A model generated the notes under the pieces. It saw nothing but the letters and a program-made list of their open reading frames with translations, searched no databases and was not told the DNA's origin. From a bacterium HR27 (GTDB lineage Bacteria; Chloroflexota; Chloroflexia; Thermomicrobiales; Thermomicrobiaceae): 5,317 nucleotides of DNA. The translations under genes were made by a program, and so were the position numbers. The DNA is taken from positions 1 to 5,317 of the forward strand of contig BEID01000133.1 of NCBI GenBank assembly GCA_002898975.1. Reading direction: 5' to 3'. Below are positions 1-5,317 of this stretch, one piece after another. Positions within the stretch are counted from its first letter, which is position 1, and each line of letters begins with the position of its first letter.

Positions 1-1377
1 GATATCGGCCGCTTGCAGCAGTATACGTCGAGTTTGCCGGATGCAGAGGAACTGGAGCGGAAGGCGGCAATCATCCAGGAGACGCTCGCCAATTTCCGCG
101 TCGACGCGCGGGTGCGCGAGATCTATCCCGGCCCGGCGGTGACGCTCTTCACGCTGGAGCCTGGTCCCGGCGTCAAGGTGCGGCGCATCACGGAGCTGCA
201 GAACGACCTCGCGCTCGCCTTGGCGGCACCGGCGATCCGGATCGAGGCGCCGGTACCGGGCATGGCGCGCGTCGGAATCGAGGTGCCGAACGCAGCGATC
301 TCGACAGTCGGATTGCGTGAGGTGCTGGAATCGCCTGCGTTCCAGCGCTCGCGGGCGCGCCTGCCGCTCGCCCTCGGCCGTGACGTGCACGGCGACTATG
401 TCGTCGCCGATCTCACGCGGATGCCGCACCTGTTGATCGCTGGTGCGACGGGATCGGGAAAGTCGGTCTGCATCAACGGTATCATCGCGACATTCCTCCT
501 CACCCGGCGACCCGACGAGCTGCAGATGCTCCTGATCGATCCGAAGAAGGTGGAACTCGCTGGGTACGATGGCGTCCCGCATCTCAAGCGCCCGGTCGTG
601 ACCGATATGGGGCTGGTGGTCGGTGCGCTGCGACGGGTGCTCCAGGAAATGGAGCGCCGGTACGAACTCTTTGCCCAGCTTGGGGTGCGCAATCTCGAGG
701 GATATCGGCTGCGGCGTGAGGAGGATCCGTCGCTCGAACCGCTCCCGTACCTCGTGGTGATCATCGACGAGCTGGCTGATCTCATGCTGACGACCCCGGA
801 CGAGGTCGAGACGCTCCTGGTTCGGTTGGCCCAGATGGCGCGGGCGACCGGTATCCATCTCCTGATCGCTACACAGCGACCGTCCGTGGACGTTCTGACC
901 GGCCTGATCAAGGCGAACGTACCGGCACGGATCGCGTTCGCGGTCACTTCGCAGACGGATAGCCGTGTCATCCTCGATATGCCCGGAGCCGAACGCTTGC
1001 TCGGCCGTGGCGACATGCTCTATCTCCCCCCGGACGCGGCGCGGCCGGTGCGCATTCAAGGGTCGTTCATCGACGATCGTGACCTGGAGTACGTGGTCGA
1101 GCACTGGCGCCGGCTGTACCCAGTTCCCCAGTACGATCCGAGCTGGCTCGATCTTGAAGAGACGCAGAGCGAATCGGCCCGTGCCGAGGACCCGCTGCTC
1201 GAGCAAGCTCGCCAGCTGGTGCGGCAACTCGGTACAGCGTCGACCTCGTTGCTCCAGCGCCGTCTCCGCATCGGCTACAACCGGGCGGCGCGTATCATGG
1301 AGCAGCTCGAGGCCGAAGGGATCGTCGGTCCGGCCGATGGCGCACGCGGACGCATGGTGTACCTCGGCGAAGACTGA
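1..1377 (+). CDS. ftsK: DNA translocase FtsK/SpoIIIE, 3' part (motor and gamma domains)
   Basis: This is the C-terminal ~458 residues of a FtsK/SpoIIIE-family ATPase, which pumps double-stranded DNA through the division septum. The frame is open to the left edge (first codons read D-I-G-R), so the TTG at 13 is not a real start; the N-terminal membrane segments and linker are missing. Visible in order: the alpha/beta motor entry (about 45-400, with PGPAVT and the PGVKV...IEAPVPG block), Walker A GATGSGKS at 442-465, the LIDPKKVEL motif near 535-560, Walker B VVIIDE at 754-771, the ATQRPSVDVLTGLIKAN sensor region near 868-920, LLGRGDML near 999-1020, and the gamma winged helix from about 1189 (RRLRIGYNRAARIMEQLE, then GIVGP). 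In known FtsK proteins the gamma domain reads chromosome-orienting sequences and, where present, contacts XerD. All key ATPase residues are intact. The gene ends with TGA at 1375-1377, 77 nt before the chosen recR start. Family assignment is very secure; ftsK versus spoIIIE naming is conventional. Confidence 0.97.
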   Translation, partial: DIGRLQQYTSSLPDAEELERKAAIIQETLANFRVDARVREIYPGPAVTLFTLEPGPGVKVRRITELQNDLALALAAPAIRIEAPVPGMARVGIEVPNAAISTVGLREVLESPAFQRSRARLPLALGRDVHGDYVVADLTRMPHLLIAGATGSGKSVCINGIIATFLLTRRPDELQMLLIDPKKVELAGYDGVPHLKRPVVTDMGLVVGALRRVLQEMERRYELFAQLGVRNLEGYRLRREEDPSLEPLPYLVVIIDELADLMLTTPDEVETLLVRLAQMARATGIHLLIATQRPSVDVLTGLIKANVPARIAFAVTSQTDSRVILDMPGAERLLGRGDMLYLPPDAARPVRIQGSFIDDRDLEYVVEHWRRLYPVPQYDPSWLDLEETQSESARAEDPLLEQARQLVRQLGTASTSLLQRRLRIGYNRAARIMEQLEAEGIVGPADGARGRMVYLGED

Positions 1378-1400
1378 CGCCGAAGGGGGTAAACCCGCTC

Positions 1401-1409
1401 TGGTATACT
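1401..1409 (+). promoter_or_regulatory. Extended -10 promoter upstream of recR
   Basis: TGGTATACT contains the extended -10 element TGn (1401-1403) followed by TATACT (1404-1409), one mismatch from TATAAT. Nothing like TTGACA lies 16-18 nt upstream (the 17-nt position is CGAAGG), so if used it would be an extended -10-type sigma-A promoter. Transcription would begin around 1415-1418, giving a leader of about 40 nt before recR. It sits in the only intergenic gap of the window, an AT-richer island in GC-rich sequence. This is prediction from sequence only. Confidence 0.55.
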
Positions 1410-1417
1410 GGTGAGTG

Positions 1418-1431
1418 TGAACGCACGTTTT
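1418..1431. promoter_or_regulatory. LexA-box-like palindrome (possible SOS operator)
   Basis: GAACGCACGTTT at 1419-1430 matches all 12 positions of the core GAACRNRYGTTY of the Gram-positive-type LexA (DinR) box; the flanking bases (T at 1418 and T at 1431) do not match the C/G usually found there. It starts 9 nt after the predicted -10, so it covers or directly follows the expected transcription start, a position from which a repressor could block recR transcription. The match is seen directly. That LexA of this organism uses this motif, and that recR is under SOS control, are inferences; recR is not a classic SOS gene in well-studied bacteria. Confidence 0.35.
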
Positions 1432-1445
1432 GCCGGGCGGCGTCC

Positions 1446-1452
1446 GAGGTGA
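1446..1452 (+). promoter_or_regulatory. Shine-Dalgarno of recR
   Basis: GAGGTGA matches the 3' half of the AAGGAGGTGA anti-16S complement. Its GAGG core ends 5 nt before GTG at 1455 but overlaps the other candidate GTG at 1449, so it favours 1455 as the recR start. Confidence 0.5.
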
Positions 1453-1454
1453 GT

Positions 1455-2060
1455 GTGCGCACGAGAGGTCCGGCCGAGCCGATCGCTCGGCTCATCGACG
1501 AGTTGGCGAAACTTCCCGGAATCGGTCCGAAGACCGCATCACGGTTGGCCTACCACCTGTTGCGAAGTCCGCGTGAGGATGCGCTCGCGCTGGCACAGGC
1601 GATCATCGAGGTCAAAGAGCGGGTCCAGCTCTGTTCGCGGTGTTTCAATCTGACCGACGTCGATCCCTGCCCGATTTGCGCGGATCCGACGCGCGACCAG
1701 CAGACGATCTGCGTCGTGGAAGACCCGCTCGACGTGCTGGCGCTGGAGCGGACTGGTGCGTACCACGGTGTCTACCATGTGCTGCATGGAGTGATATCGC
1801 CGGTGGACGGGATCGGTCCGGAGCGTTTGCGTATCCGGGAGCTGGTCGAACGCGTGCAGCGGGAGCGCCCGAGCGAAGTGATTTTGGCGCTGAACCCGAA
1901 TATCGAAGGTGACGCGACTGCTATGTATCTCGCGCGGCAGCTCATCCCGCTGGGTGTGACGGTCACGCGGCCGGCCAGCGGCTTGCCGGTAGGAGGTGAT
2001 CTCGAGTACGCCGATGAGGTGACACTCGGGCGGGCGCTGGCCGGGCGACGCGCGCTGTGA
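1455..2060 (+). CDS. recR: Recombination mediator protein RecR
   Basis: RecR works with RecO (and RecF) to load RecA onto SSB-coated single-stranded DNA during gap repair; it forms a ring-shaped clamp in the cytoplasm. The 201-aa product has the full family layout: an N-terminal helix-hairpin-helix (LPGIGPKTASRLAYHLL, residues about 20-36), a four-cysteine zinc finger (C60, C63, C72, C75; CSRC...CPIC), a Toprim domain beginning ICVVEDP with acidic E89 and continuing through the conserved LNPNIEGDATA stretch (residues about 146-156), and the C-terminal GLPVGGDLEYADEVTLGRAL segment. Length matches the usual ~200 aa. Start: GTG at 1455 is preferred because GAGGTGA is well spaced from it; GTG at 1449 would add two residues. 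There is no ATG alternative. It is first in a probable four-gene transcript, preceded by its own promoter candidate, and followed after 21 nt by the next gene. RecR genes often follow dnaX and ybaB; here the left neighbour is ftsK instead. Confidence 0.97.
   Translation: MRTRGPAEPIARLIDELAKLPGIGPKTASRLAYHLLRSPREDALALAQAIIEVKERVQLCSRCFNLTDVDPCPICADPTRDQQTICVVEDPLDVLALERTGAYHGVYHVLHGVISPVDGIGPERLRIRELVERVQRERPSEVILALNPNIEGDATAMYLARQLIPLGVTVTRPASGLPVGGDLEYADEVTLGRALAGRRAL
1473..1491 (+). repeat. Inverted repeat (7-bp stem) in the first codons of recR
   Basis: GCCGAGC (1473-1479) and GCTCGGC (1485-1491) are perfect reverse complements around a CGATC loop. The hairpin would form about 18 nt into the recR coding sequence, close enough to influence initiation in RNA. 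The bases also encode the conserved E-P-I-A-R-L of RecR, so it may simply follow from codon choice in a GC-rich gene. Confidence 0.4.
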
Positions 2061-2081
2061 CAAGGTGGGAGGGGCCGCACC

Positions 2082-3065
2082 GTGTTCTGGCGACGGAGCC
2101 GCAGCAGCACCACAGCGAAGTCAGCGGGGCGCGTGCCGTTGCTCGGCAGCGATCTCGTGGCCTTGCCGGCGGTGTTCCGGCCTCCGTTGATCCGCGGGCT
2201 CATCGGGGCGGCACTCCGGTCGAGTAGCGAGCGCGTGTTCGTGCTCCGTGGGCAACCCGGGACGTACGCTCAGGTTCTGGCGGAACCGAGCCGCGATCAC
2301 TGGTTCGTCGCCCGACTCGTCGCGCCACCGGAGAAGCTGCAGCTGGCGGCCGATCTCCTCGAGGCGATCGCGCACGAGGCCGGAGCACGAGGTGTGGTCC
2401 GCCTCCACACGCTGGTGGCGGATCGACCAGACGTGCTCGCCTGGTGGCAAGAGGCAGGGTTCACGCCGTTCCGTCGGGTGCTTTTGCTCGCAGCGACTGC
2501 ATCTCCGGAATCGCAAGGGCCAGACCCGGCGATCCGGGTGCAGGATGCAGTCGATTCCTGGGAGATTCAGCGGCTCTACGAACGCTCGACGCCCCGGCCG
2601 ATTCAGTATGCGGAAGCGCGGAACCGGTCAACCTGGCAAATCGGCCGCCGAGCCGGCTGGCGGGTCCGTGGATTCCTGTTCACTGACGAGAGGGGTGTGT
2701 CCGCCTACTGTCGTATCCGCTCGCGGCAGCGGCGGCACGTCGTGGAGCTTCTCTCCGACGAGGCAGCAGTCGGCGATGCAGTCCGGTTGCTACGCTACGC
2801 GGTCGCGCGCTGTGCCCGACCTGGCGACGAAGTCCTCGCCCTTCTCCCAGAGGACGAGCTCGCTGCGCTGCCGGTGTTCGAGGGGGTCGGGTTCGTGCCG
2901 ATCGAGACACGGATCTGGGTGGCACGGTACACGGTGCGGCGCGTGCGTGCCTGGAAGACCGTGGAGGAACGTGCACGCCTCGCGGCACTCGCCGACGCGC
3001 CGCGCGTGTTGTATCGTCGTGATCGCCCCGAGGTCGCGATCATCGAACGAGCGCGACGACAGTGA
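2082..3065 (+). CDS. Uncharacterised protein with two degenerate GNAT-like domains
   Basis: The 327-aa product is not recognised as a named family. It reads as two successive acetyltransferase-like (GNAT) folds. In the first (residues about 50-138) a strand [10 protein letters not shown] is followed by a helix ([21 protein letters not shown]), a strand [10 protein letters not shown], a helix ending WWQEAGF and a final strand RRVLLLAA, the usual GNAT beta4-alpha3-beta5-alpha4-beta6 order. The second (about 150-285) repeats the pattern, ending [23 protein letters not shown] and RIWVARYTV. Neither copy shows the Q/R-x-x-G-x-G/A loop that holds the acetyl-CoA pyrophosphate, so catalysis is doubtful. 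The N-terminal ~16 residues and C-terminal tail are basic. No signal peptide or membrane segment is seen. Start: GTG at 2082 follows a strong GGGAGGGG (GGAGG at 2068-2072) with 9-nt spacing. It lies 21 nt after recR and its stop touches the next gene, so co-transcription is likely. The fold is inferred from pattern; the function is unknown. Confidence 0.85.
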   Translation: MFWRRSRSSTTAKSAGRVPLLGSDLVALPAVFRPPLIRGLIGAALRSSSERVFVLRGQPGTYAQVLAEPSRDHWFVARLVAPPEKLQLAADLLEAIAHEAGARGVVRLHTLVADRPDVLAWWQEAGFTPFRRVLLLAATASPESQGPDPAIRVQDAVDSWEIQRLYERSTPRPIQYAEARNRSTWQIGRRAGWRVRGFLFTDERGVSAYCRIRSRQRRHVVELLSDEAAVGDAVRLLRYAVARCARPGDEVLALLPEDELAALPVFEGVGFVPIETRIWVARYTVRRVRAWKTVEERARLAALADAPRVLYRRDRPEVAIIERARRQ

Positions 3066-3076
3066 ACGACGCGAAG

Positions 3077-3083
3077 AGGAGGT
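3077..3083 (+). promoter_or_regulatory. Strong Shine-Dalgarno upstream of the R3H-ATPase gene
   Basis: AGGAGGT is a near-perfect ribosome binding site, followed by a second weaker AGGT at 3085-3088. GTG at 3098 lies 15 nt after the GGAGG core (long) and 9 nt after the AGGT. The presence of this site downstream of the GTG at 3062 argues that 3062 is not the main start. Confidence 0.5.
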
Positions 3084-3097
3084 CAGGTACGCGAACC

Positions 3098-4810
3098 GTG
3101 ACGAAGTCGATGACCACACTTCCCGCAGTACCGGAACAGACGATTACCGACAATTTGGAGGATCTGCTGGCAGTTCTGCCACCGGATATCGTCGAGGCGC
3201 TCCAGCAGTACAACAATCCCGAAGACCGTGCGAAGTTGCTCGAGATCGTGCTCGATCTCGGGCGGCGTCCCGAGGCCCGGTTCGAGGATCGGGAGGTCTA
3301 TCTCGCAGACCGTGAGGTGACCCGCGAGGACATCGCCTACGTCGCTTCCCGGATCGGCCGGTTCGGGGACGACAATCGGGCTGGCATCGAGCGAACGCTC
3401 CACCGGATCTCGGCGATCCGGTCACGGTCTGGCGAAATCGTGGGACTGACATGCCGGATCGGTCGTGCCGTTTACGGCACGGTCGCGATCATCCGCGATC
3501 TCATCGAGTCGGGCGAGAGTATCTTGCTCCTCGGTCGGCCAGGTGTCGGCAAGACGACGATGCTGCGTGAGACGGCCCGCGTTCTCGCCGACGACCTCCG
3601 CAAGCGGGTCATCGTGGTGGACACGAGTAACGAGATCGCAGGTGACGGCGATATTCCGCACCCGGCGATCGGGCGTGCGCGTCGCATGCAGGTTCCCACG
3701 CCGAGCCTCCAGCATGCGGTGATGATCGAAGCGGTCGAGAACCATATGCCCGAGGTGATCGTGATCGACGAGATCGGGACGGAACTCGAGGCAGCAGCGG
3801 CCCGCACGATCGCCGAGCGCGGCGTCCAGTTGATCGGCACGGCGCACGGAAACACGCTCGAGAACATCATGATGAATCCCACGCTCTCCGACCTGATCGG
3901 CGGGATCCAGTCGGTCACCTTGAGCGACGAGGAAGCACGCCGGCGCGGCACGCAAAAGTCGATCCTCGAGCGCAAGGCGCCGCCGACCTTCAGTGTCCTG
4001 GTCGAGATTCAATCCCGCAACCGGGTTGCGGTGCACCGTGACGTCGCAGCGGCGGTCGATGCGATCCTGCGGGGGCAGCCGTTGCGCGTCGAAATCCGCG
4101 AGCGTAACCCGGACGGCACGGTCTCGGTCTGGTACGAAGAGCTGCACGGGCAGGAGCGCCGGGCCGAGCGCTCGATGTTGCCAGCGGGGCCACGCCGAAC
4201 CTACCAGCGGATTCCCGGTACGCCCGCACCGTCGCGCGCCGTGACGGTCATGCCGGAAGCGGGGTCGGTTTCTGCTCCTGCAGAGCCGGTGCGCCGGACG
4301 ATGCGGCTCTTCCCGTTCGGTGTCAGCCGGAATCGCTTGGAGCAGGTGATCCGGCAGTTGCTGCTCCCGGTGGAGCTCGTGCGGACGCCACGTGAAGCGG
4401 ATGCGGTTGTGACGCTGAAGAACTACTTCCGCAAGCGCCCGCAGGTGCTGCGTGAAGCCGAGCAGCGCGGCGTTCCCGTCTACGTCCTGCGCAGCAACAC
4501 GGCGCAGCAGATGGCCAATCTCTTCCGGTCGCTCTTCCCGGAGCGCTTCGTCGAGGAGTCGAGCGAGAACGCGGACGACGGGAGCGATGACGCGCCGGAC
4601 GATCGGATCGCTGCGGCCATGGAGGAGGCAGAAGCGGCTGCCTACCAGGTGCTGCACGGCACCCGTGACCGTGTCGAACTCCAGCCGCAGGAGGCGTGGA
4701 TCCGGCGTCTCCAGCATCAGCTCGCCGAACGGTATAACCTCGCATCGCGGAGCCGGGGACGTGAACCCTTCCGGCGTGTCGAGATTTACCGCGAGGACGA
4801 AAGCTGGTGA
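3098..4810 (+). CDS. R3H-domain AAA ATPase (ycf45/SpoIIIAA-like)
   Basis: This 570-aa protein belongs to a family, common in cyanobacteria and Chloroflexota, that joins a SpoIIIAA-like AAA ATPase to a C-terminal R3H single-strand nucleic-acid-binding domain; its cellular role is not established. In order: a helical N-terminus ([16 protein letters not shown]); a conserved block ending [12 protein letters not shown] (about 3260-3478); Walker A GRPGVGKT at 3533-3556; a [16 protein letters not shown] stretch near 3615-3662; Walker B VIVIDE at 3755-3772; the [15 protein letters not shown] sensor-like region near 3837-3880; an unnamed alpha/beta region (about 4298-4540, with [13 protein letters not shown] and [11 protein letters not shown]); an acidic linker (4553-4633); and R3H (4697-4798), whose R-x3-H is R at 4703 and H at 4715. 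It looks intact and cytoplasmic. Start: GTG 3098 is chosen because of the nearby Shine-Dalgarno; GTG 3062 (GTGA overlap with the previous stop, adding 12 basic residues) and ATG 3110 are alternatives. Its stop overlaps the tmk start by 4 nt. Confidence 0.93.
   Translation: MTKSMTTLPAVPEQTITDNLEDLLAVLPPDIVEALQQYNNPEDRAKLLEIVLDLGRRPEARFEDREVYLADREVTREDIAYVASRIGRFGDDNRAGIERTLHRISAIRSRSGEIVGLTCRIGRAVYGTVAIIRDLIESGESILLLGRPGVGKTTMLRETARVLADDLRKRVIVVDTSNEIAGDGDIPHPAIGRARRMQVPTPSLQHAVMIEAVENHMPEVIVIDEIGTELEAAAARTIAERGVQLIGTAHGNTLENIMMNPTLSDLIGGIQSVTLSDEEARRRGTQKSILERKAPPTFSVLVEIQSRNRVAVHRDVAAAVDAILRGQPLRVEIRERNPDGTVSVWYEELHGQERRAERSMLPAGPRRTYQRIPGTPAPSRAVTVMPEAGSVSAPAEPVRRTMRLFPFGVSRNRLEQVIRQLLLPVELVRTPREADAVVTLKNYFRKRPQVLREAEQRGVPVYVLRSNTAQQMANLFRSLFPERFVEESSENADDGSDDAPDDRIAAAMEEAEAAAYQVLHGTRDRVELQPQEAWIRRLQHQLAERYNLASRSRGREPFRRVEIYREDESW
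3241..3260 (+). repeat. Perfect 8-bp inverted repeat inside the R3H-ATPase gene
   Basis: CGAGATCG (3241-3248) and CGATCTCG (3253-3260) are perfect reverse complements around a TGCT loop. No T-run follows, so it is not an intrinsic terminator. It encodes E-I-V-L-D-L and may be a by-product of GAG/GAT/CTC/ATC codon use. Confidence 0.45.
3461..3484 (+). repeat. Stable hairpin inside the R3H-ATPase gene
   Basis: CGTGCCG (3464-3470) and CGGCACG (3475-3481) pair perfectly around a TTTA loop; in RNA the stem extends by U-G, G-U and G-C to ten pairs (3461-3484). It lies about 50 nt before the Walker A codons, within the conserved GRAVYGTV coding stretch. No T-run follows, so it is not an intrinsic terminator. 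A role as an RNA element is possible but unsupported beyond the pairing. Confidence 0.45.
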
Positions 4811-5317
4811 GCTGGTTCATCACCTTCGAGGGGCCGGAGGGCGCTGGTAAAACGACGCAATGCCAGCTGCTCGCGGCACGGCTGGAAGCGCATGGTTTCC
4901 CTGTCCTGCTCACCCGTGAACCGGGTGGCACGCCGGTAGGTGAAGCGATCCGGGAATGGTTGCTCGCGAGCGGATCGGTGCGTCCCGAGACGGAAGTGCT
5001 CCTCTTCACCGCGGCACGGGCCGAACACGTCTGGACGGTCATTCGCCCGGCGCTCGCCAGCGGGCGTCTCGTCGTGTGCGATCGGTACGTCGACTCGACG
5101 CTCGCCTACCAGGGAGCCGGGCGTGGGCTGGACGAGGCATGGTTGCGCGCGTTGCACCGCTTCGCGACGGGCGATCTCTGGCCGAACCTCACGATCCTCC
5201 TCGATGTGCCCGTCGCAATCGGGTTGGCCCGGCGACGGGCGGCTGAGGCTCCCCTCACTCGTTTGGATCGAGAGGTCGTGAGTTTTCACGAGCGGGTTCG
5301 TGCCTGGTACCATGCTG
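4807..5317 (+). CDS. tmk: Thymidylate kinase, 5' part
   Basis: Thymidylate kinase phosphorylates dTMP to dTDP with ATP, an essential step in making dTTP. The reading frame from GTG 4807 is open to the right edge (170 codons plus one base), so roughly the last 35-45 residues of a ~205-210-aa protein are missing. Visible: the P-loop [12 protein letters not shown] (residues 7-18), the dTMP-binding REPGGT (37-42), [11 protein letters not shown] (about 67-77), the DRY motif (D92, R93, Y94) followed by [12 protein letters not shown], and LLDVPV with the start of the LID (RLDRE, then FHERVRAWY). The P-loop has no arginine between E and GKT while arginines occur in the LID, as in the E. coli-like type II enzymes. 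The start overlaps the previous stop in a GTGA, and GAGG at 4793-4796 lies 10 nt upstream, which supports translational coupling and this start. It is the last visible gene of the probable recR transcript. Confidence 0.96.
   Translation, partial: MSWFITFEGPEGAGKTTQCQLLAARLEAHGFPVLLTREPGGTPVGEAIREWLLASGSVRPETEVLLFTAARAEHVWTVIRPALASGRLVVCDRYVDSTLAYQGAGRGLDEAWLRALHRFATGDLWPNLTILLDVPVAIGLARRRAAEAPLTRLDREVVSFHERVRAWYHA

Larger units (their letters stand above)
1410..1463 (+). repeat. Imperfect direct repeat flanking the recR leader
   Basis: GGTGAGTGTGAACGCACG (1410-1427) and GGTGAGTGTGCGCACG (1448-1463) are identical except for an extra AA in the first copy. Their starts are 38 nt apart. The first copy lies at the predicted transcription start and the AA creates the GAAC half of the LexA-like palindrome; the second copy overlaps the recR Shine-Dalgarno and start codon and contains the perfect palindrome GTGCGCAC (1455-1462). 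It could be a short tandem duplication or a pair of operator-like sites; no function is shown. Confidence 0.6.

Noticed and set aside
13..15. TTG as a possible start of the first gene
   Set aside because: The frame is open upstream to the window edge, and FtsK proteins carry several hundred more N-terminal residues; the gene is simply cut.
396..1016. Open frame of 206 codons on the - strand inside ftsK
   Set aside because: The + strand here encodes the FtsK motor with Walker A and B; the antisense product is Ser/Arg-rich with no recognisable domain.
1386..1400. GGGGGTAAACCC after ftsK as a terminator
   Set aside because: The stem would be only about three pairs and no T-run follows.
2064..2081. 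GGTG...CACC hairpin enclosing the Shine-Dalgarno of the GNAT-like gene
   Set aside because: The stem is only four pairs with a 10-nt loop, easily expected by chance; not enough to call a regulatory element.
2248..3315. Open frame of 355 codons on the + strand in another frame across the GNAT-like gene and the start of the R3H ATPase
   Set aside because: Its product is Arg/Ser-rich low-complexity sequence typical of a shifted frame, and it conflicts with two supported genes that have better starts and ribosome binding sites.
3422..4717. Long open frame of 431 codons on the - strand opposite the R3H ATPase
   Set aside because: It lies wholly inside a well-supported + strand gene with intact motifs, has no recognisable domain, and such antisense frames are common in GC-rich genes.
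1..5317. Mobile elements, CRISPR arrays, tRNA/rRNA genes, defence or toxin-antitoxin modules
   Set aside because: Coding sequence fills nearly the whole window with housekeeping-type genes; no transposase, regularly spaced repeats, cloverleaf or other such signal was seen.

Overview
The window is a compact, gene-dense stretch of GC-rich bacterial chromosome (by eye a little above 60% G+C). All genes are on the + strand, and the four starts inside the window all look like GTG. The gene set and protein style (FtsK, RecR, a ycf45/SpoIIIAA-like AAA protein with a C-terminal R3H domain, and a bacterial-type thymidylate kinase) fit a thermophilic Chloroflexota bacterium, perhaps of the Thermomicrobia. 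This placement is inferred from protein flavour and gene content. There is no rRNA or other decisive marker in the window.

Layout: (1) 1-1377 is the 3' part of an ftsK/spoIIIE gene encoding the soluble DNA-translocase motor and the C-terminal gamma winged helix; the membrane-anchor part lies off the left edge. (2) 1378-1454 is the only real intergenic gap. It holds an extended -10 promoter (TGGTATACT), a LexA-box-like palindrome over the predicted transcription start, and an imperfect direct repeat. (3) 1455-2060 is recR, complete. (4) 2082-3065 is an uncharacterised 327-aa protein that reads as two degenerate GNAT-like folds. (5) 3098-4810 (possibly from 3062) is an R3H-domain AAA ATPase of unknown function. 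(6) 4807-5317 is the 5' part of tmk, cut by the right edge.

The last four genes are tightly packed: a 21-nt gap, then a 4-nt GTGA overlap or short gap, then a 4-nt GTGA overlap. They probably form one transcript driven from the promoter before recR, with possible read-through from ftsK because no terminator is visible between them. The theme is DNA maintenance: chromosome translocation (FtsK), recombinational repair (RecR) and dTTP supply (Tmk), with two poorly understood proteins embedded among them. No mobile element, CRISPR array, tRNA or rRNA was seen. The most interesting leads are the possible SOS-type operator in front of recR and the two uncharacterised proteins between recR and tmk.
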